From Astatotilapia calliptera (Eukaryota; Chordata; Actinopteri; Cichliformes; Cichlidae): a stretch of 64,000 nucleotides of DNA. The stretch lies in assembly GCF_900246225.1 (NCBI RefSeq), contig NC_039308.1:28058787-28122786 (forward strand), in the 5' to 3' direction. Positions 1 through 11,671 of this stretch are shown here, piece after piece (position 1 is the first letter of the stretch; the number at the start of each line of letters is the position of its first letter). A model generated the notes under the pieces. That model was not told the origin of the DNA and searched no databases. It saw only the letters and a program-made list of their open reading frames with translations. The translations under genes and the position numbers were made by a program.

Positions 1-1000
1 TCTAAAATCTACAGTGTACAGATACTAACGTGATGTTAATAGGTGCATGCACATACATGGATGGATACATATACATATGCATGTGTGAAACTTTCCAGTT
101 AAAGTGCATGTCACCATAATGAAGTGTAAAAGCAAATGTTAAAAAATTTGAACGAAAACTAAGGTATTAAAATGTGTTTTAGCATATATTTAATTTTAGG
201 TAGAACCTGAAATGCATGGTTGCTTGAACAGAAGTAAAAGGCCTTGATCGGTTAGACTTTGGCAGACTCTTGCCTTACATTAGGATGTTGCATAAATCTG
301 TGTCATTTCATTTCATTTTTCCCGTGGTCCCTTTCTTCCCTGAAGGCCAAACACTCATTTTTTGGTTAGTCACACTTTCCTTATGCATGCATGACTACCA
401 TGTTGCAGTACACCACAAGGACACACATATATAATAAGCCTTGTTATCTTTTTAGCTTACACTTTATGTGTATAAAAATGTTCTTGTTCATAAGAAGATT
501 ATTATTTAAATTGACTGTACTGTGAAAAGGTGCCCACGTGGAAAAGACAGCTGTAGTGAAATGATTCTGCAAAAATGTTGCGCCAGAAAAAATAGTTCCT
601 GCTCTATAAGTGTAGTTCTCTTTACTACTGATTGTTTGGTGAGGCCAGACTTCAGTCTGCAGTGACCATCCTTTGCTACCTCTTGGTTCATACAAATGTG
701 CAGGGCCTTGAAAGTGATTAATAAAAACTAACTCAAAGGAAGGCTGATATATTTGGGTATCAGTGCTGCCACTGGATTACAGATTACTAATAGATCATTA
801 TTATTAAAATACATTACCATATGGTTTTCACTGCCCTATGCATAGCCAAGAAAACAGTCCTCATGAACTGGAAAAATAAAAATAATCTTAATTCTAACCA
901 ATATAGAAATTATCTATTAGATTACATTAGTCTTGATACAGCCTCTGCCACCACATCAGATCAATTGCTCTGGGCTCCTTTGATCAGCTCCATCACCTAG
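1..1000. other. AT-rich upstream sequence, no gene seen
   Basis: No reading frame here has a recognisable domain or splice context. The sequence is ordinary AT-rich teleost noncoding DNA up to about position 1000, where composition changes abruptly to GC-rich. It lies about 10 kb upstream of the proposed first exon of plppr1. Confidence 0.5.
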
Positions 1001-3130
1001 TGGGGGTGGGGGGGTCATAGTTTGGTCCCGCCTTCACTGTTGTGATTGGTGTGGGGGTAGGGACAGGCTTAGGGCGTCGGGGGGTTCCCCGGAGGCATCT
1101 TCCTTGGGGGGCTCAACCCGGGGTAGCGGTCATGTCCGGTTAGGGGCTCTGTTGGCTCTCAGGTGACTGTTTCCTCGCGGCTGCGTGCAGCGGGGCTAGG
1201 GGAGGGTCTGTGCTGACGGACGTGGGTTACTGACCTGGTAGCCTGGCTGCCCCTGGGTGGGTCCGGGATGGGCGTGAGGTTCTGGGGGCGCTCCGTCTCT
1301 GGGCTGGGACCCGGACCGGGCCTCGGGGGCTTGGGTCCTGGTTGGTGTGTTGCCGGGGTTGTGGGCGGGTGGGTGCATGGGGGCCCAGCCCTGGAGCAGG
1401 GTGCCGCCGGTGCGTCGAGCCACCTGGGGGGCTCTTCAACTGGTGGGGGAGATTGTCACATCTTGCAGGAGCTTTCCTCTCCTCAGGAGCTCCCTCTGCA
1501 GGAGGGGGAGATACAGGAGAGGTGGAGGAAGATCTCAGCCTGGGTGTTTATTGTCTTATGTAGTCTGGAAGATGAGTGGATGGTGGGGTGGGTGCAGTTT
1601 TCTCTGTGGTGGGGTTGGGTGGACTGTCCCGGGCTCTGTGGGGCCGGGCGGCGCTGCCGCACTGGGCCCGGTCTGGATGGGCCTGGGCCCCCTTTCCCTG
1701 GCGGGTCGCGGAGTATGGGGGTGCCTACTGGGGTCAGCGGGGGAGCTGGCCCCAGGGAGGGGTCACTTGCCCCTCCCTTCCTTCCCTCCCCATCTCCAGC
1801 GGCCTCCCTCTTCCCGCTCCACCACAACCACCCACCCATGCAGGGCCTTGGAGTAGGGGTATGTCACCAGGGTGCAGAGGAGGCTACCCCCCCCCCCCCC
1901 CTCTGTCCCCTTCTGGCTGCCTCTGCCTCAATTTTATCCCACAACTTAGACATTCACATTACTCACACTCTCATTACACATGCATATAGGATCTTGGGGG
2001 TGGGCACGATACACGGAGTCCAAAGTACCATCAGGGTGTACACCCACCCCTGGCATCGTTGCCCACCTCTCAATTTTAAATACACGTAGACATTGAGGGC
2101 TAGCAGGAGGGACCATGCGCTTACCTGCTGCTCTCTGGCAGGTAGCTCCATGCCCTCCTGGGTTTTAAATGCACCTTAGAACACACATGCATCAACATTA
2201 CAATGAGCGGGTGGAGGGAGGTTTGGAGTCTTCTCTCACCCCCATTCTCTGCGACCTGCTGGAGCAGGGGGGCTAGGACTAGGAGGAGGAGTTGGCCGTC
2301 CGACTGCGGTCTGGAGTGTGGAGCCTTCCTGATGCTGCGGAGTCGGGGCGGTCTGCCTCCCCCCACCGCAGGGAAAAGGGAAACACCACCTGGGTCTGGG
2401 TGCAGTTCCCCCCTCCAGGGGCGGGGGCACCTAGACCCGGTTTGTAGAGTACGCTTGGGGAGTGTGATCGTGTGTACAACGTCTCTTTATGTCTGTCTCC
2501 ACGTTGGTTGAGTGTGGAGTAAGTGCATATGAGAGCATGAGGGTGGGAATGGATGTTTGTATCTGTGTGTGCCTGTATGTCTGTGTCTATATGTCAGGTT
2601 GGGTGTCAGGCGCCACCTCTCTGGGGACATCTCAGGCCCTCCAAGGTTTGGAGGCCTATCTCCCCCTACCACCACTTCCCCTGCCAGTGGCGGACCCCCT
2701 CAGACATCGGTGCGTTGGTGGTTCTTTGTGTCCGGGGATGGGCGTCCAGGTACACACCGGCTCACTCCTTGGCGGCCGCTTATCGGGGCCTGGAGCCTGG
2801 GGCTCGCTCGGGCCACTTCGGAGGTGGGGTGCCCCCGGCCTCTCGGCCTGGGGCTCGGTCACTCAGGCGCAGCTGGCTGCCGGCGGAGCTCACGGGCGCG
2901 TCACTGCAACTCCCCCTGGCTTCTGCTCCGCGGCTGCTGAGTGAGCCCTCATCTGGGACTCTCCTCAGCTCTTTCCGGGACAGTGGCGCAGCTGCCCCTC
3001 TGTTGGTCTTCCTTGGTCTCTTGTGTTCTGGGGGCCTCTGGTTGTCTGGAGCCTTGATCTCCTCCACACCTGCTTCACGCCCTGGAGGACGGGGCTGTGG
3101 CTCCCCCACACCCTCTAGCAGATTATTACA
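1001..3130. repeat. Very GC-rich block, probable unclassified repeat or element body
   Basis: About 2.1 kb of G- and C-rich DNA with many runs of four or more G (1000-1700) and long C runs (for example 1887-1901), sharply different from the AT-rich flanks. Long open frames cross it on both strands, but they give Gly/Pro/Arg/Ser-rich translations typical of GC-rich DNA lacking stop codons, and no conserved domain is visible. It is followed by an A-rich, pyrimidine-rich and poly-A-like stretch to about 3700, which could be the 3' end of the same inserted element. I cannot assign a family. Alternatives are a CpG-rich regulatory block or an expanded low-complexity region. Confidence 0.45.
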
Positions 3131-3700
3131 TGAAGGAACCTTTTAAAAAACAAAAAACAAGCGCGTCCATGCTCACAGGTGTACACACGGGTGATCACAC
3201 CCACAAACTACACCCTTTTTGGCTCCTACCTCAAAGCACACTGTGTTCTGTTGATCTTATGTGCTGCACAATAATGTTTAACATTTAGAATTTACTGTCA
3301 TATTCCCATATATCATTGTGATGTTGTTTATTCTATTACTCTTGTTCTCTTCTGCTTGCTTTCTTTTTTCTTTCTCAGCAGGTGATCCAGGTGATTGATA
3401 TATACATTTTTTTTCTCTGCCCGTTCTGTTGGTTTTTGTCTTTTGCCCTTCTCCCCGTCCCTCTTCTCAGCTGTTTCTCTTTCCCTCTTTCTTTCTCCCC
3501 TTCTTTCCCCCAGTCAAGTCTGTCCCGTATTCAGTAAGTGAAAATAAAATAAACAATAAAAGGTGAATCAAATGGACCATTACGGCAAGGCTGGGATGGT
3601 CAGTTTGGTAAAGTAAATCCGTTGGGCATCTTTCTTTGCCTTTAGACAACAATTCTGATGGCAAAAGAGCCAAACGGGACAGGCCAAAAGAAAAAAAAAA
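3131..3700 (+). repeat. Possible 3' tail of the GC-rich element, with pyrimidine tract and A-rich stretches
   Basis: After the GC-rich block comes a T/C-rich stretch (about 3330-3520), then an A-rich segment near 3540-3560 (AAAATAAAATAAACAATAAAA) and a short poly-A near 3690-3702. This resembles the 3' region of a dispersed element, but no RT, terminal repeat or target duplication could be identified. Family unassigned. Confidence 0.25.
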
Positions 3701-3754
3701 AATACATTACGATTATTAGAAATTACAATATTAGAAAGTTATAAATCAGGGTTG

Positions 3755-3925
3755 ATTCAAGCATGTTTTATTCATATAGCACCAAATCACAACAACAGTT
3801 GCCTCAAGGTGCTTTATATTGTAAAGTAAAGACTCTGCAATAATAAAAAGAAAACAGAGGAAACCCTAAGAATCAGATGACATCCTATAAGCAAGTGTTT
3901 GAGCGACAGTGGGAAGGAAGAACTT
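3755..3925. repeat. Fragment of a common teleost dispersed repeat
   Basis: The stretch beginning TTTTATTCATATAGCACCAA and running on through CACAACAACAGTTGCCTCAA to a segment containing GCGACAGTGGGAAGGAAGAA matches, from memory, a repeat found in very many copies in percomorph genomes. I cannot name the family with confidence. The copy is short and diverged and has no coding capacity. Confidence 0.45.
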
Positions 3926-5481
3926 CCTCAGTGGGAGTTGCTTTAAAATGTGCTCTAAAAGAAATTTGAGTTGAATTGAGTAAACATTTTAAATTATTCT
4001 TCAGTGACTGACATGAAATGATTCTATTATACATTTATTTGTGGTTCAGCCAGAATATTTCTTACACCCTAATAACCTTGATGGGTGTATAATCACACGT
4101 CTTTGTTGATAATTGTTTCTGCCCACCTGTCTTCACATCCTCTTTTCTACTGTAATAGTTCCCCTTGTTCTTTTTAGCTTTTTTGCAGAGGAGTAAAGCT
4201 GGGTACTATGTAACCCCATCATCTAAACTGTAGATGAGCACCATATATATTTAGACTCTTGACTCCAAACTCAGTTTAGATGTTGGATTGCACTCCAGTC
4301 ATCTTCTTACCACTATGCTTTATTACTGGTAAAACACTATACTATGCTGCTGAGTCTGTGTCAAGCCTCTTTGGCAGATGGGGAGCATAACAGGTATAAC
4401 AGGCATAGATTATATGAGATGACAAGCGTGCTGTGGGATGCAATGAAAGCAGATATTGCTCTGTGTGTGTGTTTGTACAGTATATGTCAGTTTAGGTGCA
4501 TATAAAAATATTGATAAAAATGTAATTATTTTACACATCAGAGTCTCTGATGGTGTTAGTGTGTGCTGCTGTCTGATGCTCCAGAAAGACCTGTGAGAAC
4601 TACATGGCAATTCTCATGTAATTTCTTTATTTGGGCATAGGCTGATGTCTCCACAGCAGATGTCTTCATGATCTTCATGGATAAACAGTAGAGGACACAG
4701 GTAAATGTAAATTAGATTCAGGTGTGAAATCTCCTTTTACCCTGAACATATGACCACCAAATATGTGAACGCTAACCATAAATCTGCTAAAACAGCTGGT
4801 AGCGGTGGGGTTAAATTCTTACATTTCCCAGAAAATAATGTATCATGCTCTTGTTGTAAATTACTGTTCAGAATATTGATTATGTTTTCAGGGAAGGGGA
4901 TTTTCAATATCAGATTACTACTGTAACAAACACTGTGCTCCTGCTACTCTAATGACATCCTGTGTGCTCTGACCACACCGGGCTGTTTTGTTTGACTGTT
5001 TGAATAACTCTCAGTTGACCTCTCTCTTGTAAACCAGTTTTCCCAGCTGACTGACTCTGACTCTTGTAAATTTAGTGCAGCAAAACTGGACATTCTGGAA
5101 CATCTGGCCTAAAGAATCATACTGGTTCAAATACAGTATTTCGTTTTTTAAATTCTGCGTTTATTGAAGTTCTATCAGTAGCAATTAAATGTTTAATCCA
5201 CCCAGTTCAGTATATTATAGGACTCAAACAAATAAATGCTTCATCATGCCAAATTCAGTAGCATATTAACCAGCTATATACAACATTTACAATCAGGATG
5301 TGTCCTGCAAAGCAGCCAGTAGTAACAGCACATTTATTTTAATGAGGAAACACCAAATTTTTTGTACAAGTGTCAACAAAATATTAGTAAACAAAACACA
5401 ATCTGATTAATCTGAGACATTCCAGCAAGAGGAACTTGAAAACTATCACAACATATTCCCTCCTGATGAGCCATAGATATA
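3926..5481. other. Noncoding, no feature recognised
   Basis: AT-rich DNA without a supportable gene, RNA or element. Short open frames show no domain. It ends at the TA dinucleotide bordering the Tc1-like element that starts at 5482. Confidence 0.5.
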
Positions 5482-5561
5482 CACTCACCAGCTGCTATAT
5501 TTGGAACATCTTGCTAGTACCGAGTCGGACATGCTTTTTTCTTCAGAACTGCTTTAACTTT

Positions 5562-6175
5562 TCATGGCAGAGATTCAACAAAGTGGTGGAAATGTTCCTC
5601 ACAGATTTTGTTCCATATTGACTGATATGATGTGATAGCATCACACAGTTGTTTGCTATGAATGTGAATCTCATTTTCAACCACATCCCAAAAGTGCTCT
5701 ATTGGATTGAGATCTGGTGACTGTGAAGGTGATTTGACTACAAAAAACTCATTATCATGTTTAACAAAACAATTTGAGATGGTTCGAACTTTGTGACATG
5801 GCATGTTATCCTGCTGAAGTCAGCCATCAGAAGATGGGTACATTGTGGTGATAAAGGGATGGACATGATCAGTTACAATACTCAGGTAGGCTGTGGTGTT
5901 TAAGATATGCACAGTTGGTACAAACCAAACTAAGCTAATGCTAAAGAAATATTGCCCCTACCATCACACCACCACCACCTGAGCCTTAAAGACAAGGCAG
6001 GATGGATTGATATTTTCATATAGTGTACAATTCTGACTTTACCATTCGAATGTTGCTGCAGCAGATTAGACTTATTAGACCAGGCAACCCTTTTCCATTT
6101 TTCTATCATCCAATTTTGGTGAGCCTGAGTGAATTGAAGCCTCAGTTTCCTGTTCTTAGCTGACAGGAGCCACAC
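5562..6175 (-). pseudogene. Decayed Tc1-like transposase (DDE), C-terminal half
   Basis: Two minus-strand reading fragments (5930-6175 and 5562-5804) carry Tc1 transposase features. The upstream piece has a stretch like FTQAHQNWMIEKWKRVAW, corresponding to the region around the first catalytic Asp. Here the position reads WSNKS rather than the family's usual WSDES, so Asp has become Asn. The downstream piece has SPDLNPIEHFWDVVE, the signature around the catalytic Glu. Frameshifts separate them and the N-terminal DNA-binding half is lost or beyond the LINE insertion. It cannot be functional. Confidence 0.8.
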
Positions 6176-6347
6176 CTGGTGTCCTCTTCTGCCGCTGTAG
6201 CTGATAAGCTTAAAGGTGTGACGGGGTATAAGATAAGATAAGATAAGATAAGATAGAACTTTATTAATCCCTCGGGTGGGTTCCTCTGGGAAATTCGACT
6301 TCCAAAAAAAAGCACAGCAACGACCGAAGTTACAGTTACAGAATTGT

Positions 6348-6449
<102 letters not shown>

Positions 6450-6617
6450 AATACAGAGACAAATATAAATAAAATATACAAAGGGGATAAATAGAATAAA
6501 TAGGAATAAAAAATAAAAATACAAGTGAATTGCACATTTCAAGTATTGAGTCTATTGCACTGTTGACTATTTACAAAAAGTATTGCACAAGGTATTGTAC
6601 AGTGAGGTGAAGAGGCA

Positions 6618-6893
6618 CTACAGCTTAGTTGTTCCCCCCTCCTTTGTCCTCCTGTTTCCCCTCCCTCTCCCCTCCAGAGAGGAGTTAAACAGTCTGATGG
6701 CGTGTGGGACAAAGGAGTTTTTAAGTCTGTTAGTTCTTGTCTTGGGGAGAAGCAACCTGTCACTGAACAGACTCTTCTGATTGTTTATGGCCGTGTGCAG
6801 AGGATGCCTGGCATTGTCCATAATGTCCATCAGTTTCTTTAATGTCCTTTTCTCTGCCACTGTCACCAGAGTGTCCAGCTTCATGCCGACCAC
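6618..6893 (-). pseudogene. Rex1-like LINE C-terminal fragment
   Basis: This minus-strand fragment (from about MVGMKLDTLVTVAEKRT to FVPHAIRLFNSSL) is the C-terminal tail expected downstream of a Rex1-type RT. It lies in a different frame from the RT piece and is separated from it by an internal deletion of probably more than 100 bp, judged from the missing segment between thumb and tail. Confidence 0.65.
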
Positions 6894-6924
6894 AGAGCCA
6901 GCCTTCCTGATCAGTTTCTCCAGC

Positions 6925-7794
6925 CTACAGTCGGCTTTGGGCTTTTTTATACAGGTGCTCTGTGTTGCATGACCAGTCCAGTTTATTGTCCACCCACAGC
7001 CCGAGGTACTTGTACTTGTTGACCACCTCCACCTCCTCCCCCTCTATCTGAACCGGCAGTGGACCTTCTCTGGACCTCCCGAAGTCCACAACCAGTTCCT
7101 TAGTCTTTGAGGTGTTGAGTTGCAGGTGGTTTGTGTGACTCCATGCGACAAAGTTCCTCACCAGACTTCTGTACTCCTCTTCCTGATCATCCCAGATACA
7201 CCCCATGATGGCCGTGTCATCTGCAAACTTCTGAATATGGCATAATTCAGAGTTGTAGCAGAAGTCAGAGGTGTACAGGGTGAAGAGAAGAAGGGACAGC
7301 ACAGTTCCCTGTGGTGCTCCTGTGCTGCTGACCACAGTGTCAGACGTGATGTCCTTCAGCCTGACGTACTGTGGTCTGTCGGTGAGGTAGTCGGAGATCC
7401 AAGCCACCAGGCATGGGTCCACCTCCATCCTGTTCAGTTTTTCCTGAAGCATACAGGGCCGGATGGTATTAAAGGCACTGGAAAAGTCAAGAAACAGTAT
7501 CCTGACCGTGCCTTTTCCCCCATCCAGGTGTGAGTGGGCTCTGTGTAGGAGGTACAGGATGGCATCCTCCACTCCGACACCCGCCTTGTATGCAAACTGT
7601 AGTGGGTCCTGGGCATGTTGTACCTGTGGTCGGAGGAAGTTGAGGAAGAGCCGCTCTAGAGTCTTCATAAGATGTGACGTCAGTGCCACCGGTCGGAAGT
7701 CATTCAGCTCATTGGGCCGGTTCTTTTTGGGGACCGGGACGATGCAGGATGTCTTCCATAGGGCGGGTATGCATCCAAAGATGTCCTTCTGCAC
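6925..7794 (-). pseudogene. Rex1-like LINE reverse transcriptase, partial
   Basis: A 289-residue open stretch with RT motifs in order: FRPVALTSHLMKTLERL near the start, motif A ILFLDFSSAFNTI, motif B GAPQGTVLSLLLFTLY, the catalytic motif C KFADDTAIMG, and a thumb-region KYKYLGLWVDNKLDW. The order and spacing fit CR1/Rex1-type RT. The start shown is just the first Met after the truncation point: upstream RT residues and the whole endonuclease are missing. The frame ends at 6925 where an internal deletion removes the junction with the C-terminal domain. The active-site Asp pair is retained, but the protein is incomplete. Confidence 0.85.
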
Positions 7795-8128
7795 ACAGAC
7801 CTTTTCCTCTGATCTCTGGCATCAACATGGCATTTTCACTCAGATAACTGCTACACACTGGATATTTTCTCTTTTTTAGTGCACTCTCCCTGGAGTAAAC
7901 AAAGCAGAACAGAACAAATCACTAGGTTCTGAAATACTCGGACCAGCCTTTCTGGAACCTTCACCCATGTCACATTCAGAGTCACTTAAATCACCATTAT
8001 TTGCATTATTATTTAAATCTTGGCAGATTGCCTTGACTATGCTTACATGCCTAAATGCACTGAATTCCTGTCATATAACGAGTATTAACAAGCAGCTGAA
8101 AAAGAGACCTAACAAAGCGGCTGGTTAG

Positions 8129-11100
8129 TATAAACATGAATTTCAGTCTGACTAACAGGTTACAGTATTTTAGAAGTACCACAAACATGCCTGACACTAA
8201 AAAGTAAAATGTTGCTAGACAATATTCTTTTGATGAAGTTCTGGAGACCAAATGGCACGTGTTAACCCAGGAGTCTTTACAAGTCCATCCAGCTGTGCAT
8301 TCCTATGCAGCTGTCCCATGGTATATCATCATCACATGAGAAAAAGCAGAAGCAAATGGAAAGTATTTACTGTAAATGCATTTACTAATATCATTTCATG
8401 CTGCTGTTAGTTTTGAGGCTTTTCTTTACTGAGTCTGTTTTTTTTTTTACATTTTGGATCATTCCTAATTATCTTTGCATTCTTTCAAAAGAAATGTGAC
8501 TTATTTAAGAAAGGGAATTTTTTTCCCTTTTTGCAAGCTAAATTACTGACATTTAATTTGTTTGTGACAGGTCCAACATTTTGAACTTGAAGTTCTCTAC
8601 TACTTGTATAACATACAAATAACTTACAAATCTAATTTAATACCTCATCTAGCATATTAGCTCATGGATGTGCAGTCCCGTACTTAAAACTATGACCCAT
8701 GTTTTGTTTTTAAATTTTTTAAAATTATTGTTATTGTTTATGCTTCAGATAATGTGTTAACTTGTACCTAAAACCATTCAGTACCAATCACGATTGTCTT
8801 CCTCTAGGCTATCACTGCCCCCATTTAGTACCAAAAATTAGATACAAATCCATCCATAACATTTTGCATCCCCTTTGCTAATCAACTTGTGCTGTTTGGA
8901 CATTTCTTGATTTTTACTGTAATATCAGGTCTTATACCTGTATTTACATGCTCAGCTTGGTAGGTGTGACCTAAAGCTACTAAGAAAGAAGCGGAGGAGT
9001 GAAAGAACTGGACTCAAAATGCACAGGACAGGAAGATGGGGAGCCTGAGCATGGAGTGTAATGTAGCATGCTCGCTGAATCTAGATCACTGAACACACCA
9101 GTGTTTCTTGTAGCAGTGATGAATACTGTGATTTGGCTTAAATGCATCCGTCCCAGTTATGGTAGCAGTGCTTTCACAGTGCTAATGCTACAAGTTACTG
9201 GGTTGGAGAGGTGGGTATTTAGTCTATCCTTTGAGACAAGATAAATTATTCAATAAGCTACACTTTGGGGAAAAAAACATGGATAAGAAGTAGAAATGGT
9301 CTTCCCTCGGGAAGGGAAACCAGAAAATTCTGTTAGAAATAAATACCCAACCAAATCAATGTAACATGTAATGTATAATTAAGCACAAGATTCAACCATG
9401 ATGTAATAGCGCTATCAAAATGAACTGTGGTTCTATCCATCAATGTGTTTTATTCTAATTAGTCATAGAAGTAAAATCTTAGCCCAAACCCTCCCTAGCA
9501 TAACCATGCCCCTGTACTGAGGAAGTGATCATGTATGTATGAGTATGCGTAATACAAAAAGGGACAACGCTTTAACAATTGCCCTTGGCAATTAATTAAG
9601 CATAAAACCCTTCAGAATGCTTCTTATTATCAGAATATTTCTTTGGTTTATCACTGGGTTTATTATATTTCAGAAGGAATTTCGCCTCTGGAAATTGAGG
9701 CATGTCCTAAAATTGAACTCTTCAATATAAATTTCACAGCTATTTTAAAAACTGGTGATCGGTGACTAGACAACTGAGAAAATGAGCCTTATGAATCAAT
9801 GGAAAAACAGCTGTGACATTTACTATGGTTTCAGAAATTACACATTTATCTAGTGGCAACTGTTGGATAAATATAACCATAACCATAAAAATAACAGCTA
9901 CATGCATTCGCAGCAAGAAAGTGCTTCAGTAAAATCAGCTCAAAATCAAAACGCAACTATATGCAAATACCCCCCACCCCATACTATATTACCTGTGTTT
10001 AAAGAAATAGACCAAAAATGAATAGAACAGGAAGATGGGAACCCCAGCATGGACTGTTGAACTAAATTTGTTCAACCGTGTTAAAATACAAGGTAGAAAA
10101 GATCTCTGGGCATGAAACGTTTGAAAAAGTGGGATCCTGTACCTTTGTCCTACTAACAGATTCACCATCGAGAGGGTGCAATATGTCACTGAGGATCTCT
10201 CAAACCTCAAACTCACAAAGTTGTGTTCTACTGTCCTGTTGCTCATCTGCACTCATACTGGCCATATGTGCAGTTTTATTGAAATTGTATTAAACAGACA
10301 CTTAAAAACATTGGCCACACTACAAAAAGTAGAAAAAATCCTTCACATATAAGCAATCAAAAACTACCAGTGTGCTTCTATACACATCAAACTGTCTCCC
10401 AATTATTTGTACTCATTCAAAACCCCAACACAGCCACTGCTAACAGTGACCTGTAGGTATGTCTAAAACTAGCATAACACCAGGTAACAAATCTATTCAG
10501 ATAGGCACATTATGTCATTAAGAAAATTAGTATTAAAAACATTAGATAAGATTGTACAGAAAAGGAATGGGGCCACCCATATGCGTTGAATGAACTCTTT
10601 TCAGAAATTGTAACCTGTAATTTGACGTTAATCCCAGAATTGTCACTTTTTTTCAGAATTCTGTAATATTTATAATTTTCCCCTTGGAATCCTGAATATA
10701 AAAAAAGTCTCAAAACTAAAGGAAAAAAGTTAGAATTAGGCGTTAGCCCTACATGGTTTAGAGTAAGAGCACTCCCCTTTGAATGGGGCTGAAAAATCCA
10801 GAAGCATAGCTACTTCAAGGATTGAGGCTATTGGATAAACTCGGTTTCTGTGGAGGCGGGTCTAACACCAACGAGGAAGTAAAGTGTGCCCATACTGCTT
10901 CTGGAGGAGCTCCACATCTGATGCGTACAGGCAACATGGAGAGGTGTGTGATATGATTTGCATAGAAAACTTTTTGAAAGTGCCCTTTTAAAGGCGCTGT
11001 TAGTAATTTCAGGCGTATATAAATTATCACATATTTGGAATTAATGTGTGTACATTTCATCGTCAAATCCACCTGTGTCGACATCTCTGTGATATAAGCA

Positions 11101-11439
11101 AAAATGAATCTGAATTACCTACAGTATCGCAAAAATCGTGTTTGTTTGTTTTTTACCAAACACGAGCGCCGGTATGAATCTTCAGAATTCAATCAGCAGC
11201 ACCCACATCTCAGAAAGCATCCACCTGTGAACGTGTGGCGCTCCATGAATATATTAAGCAGACCTGAACAGACATCATGCTGTCTTTCTGAGACAAGGTG
11301 AATAAATCCAGGATTTTTCCCCCCTAACCTGGAGGTCTACAGGGCAGGGTGGCTGGATAAAAGTGGGCTACACAGCCTACTTGATTGTAACACAAGGGTC
11401 CCTACACAGAATTAAATACGCTCCATTGGAGATGAGTAC
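8129..11439. other. Upstream flank of plppr1, no gene recognised
   Basis: About 3.3 kb without a supportable coding region. A motif of about 35 bp containing ACAGGAAGATGGG is present at 9026-9060 and again, diverged, at 10026-10060, suggesting two copies of an unidentified repeat. CpG frequency rises after about 11150, towards the proposed first exon. Confidence 0.4.
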
Positions 11440-11671
11440 GCGTCTTGTCCCCGCCCCCCGAAAAGGCACAGCATCCATCCTCATGGGCTCACACGCTGCG
11501 TGATCCACATCACAAACCGAGAGCGGACGCTTTGCCCAGCCGATGGAGTAGTAGTAGCGGTAGTAGCGTGGGTGCAGTTCACGGCTTCCCCCTTTCCCCC
11601 CCACCCACATTCGTCACCTTCTTCTTTAATGGAGTCACATTTTATGTGGAATATTTCTCCATCTCATCGCG
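11440..11671 (+). promoter_or_regulatory. plppr1: Candidate noncoding first exon and promoter region of plppr1
   Basis: This is the only CpG-rich, locally GC-rich segment upstream of the coding exons in the gene's orientation. It ends with a strong splice donor (TCATCGCG then GTAAGT, boundary at 11671/11672). The first coding exon (32396) begins with a 3' splice site and 51 bases of 5' untranslated sequence, so an upstream noncoding exon must exist. This is the best candidate in the window. The transcription start is not determined, and the left limit is arbitrary. Other starts, including ones outside the window, remain possible. Confidence 0.45.

Noticed and set aside
1268..2089. 273-codon open frame on the plus strand
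   Set aside because: It is a product of GC-rich DNA without stop codons: Gly/Pro/Trp-rich, overlapped by other open frames on both strands, with no domain or splice context.
2553..3146. 197-codon open frame on the plus strand
   Set aside because: Same GC-rich block, overlapped by equally long frames, low-complexity composition, no recognisable domain.
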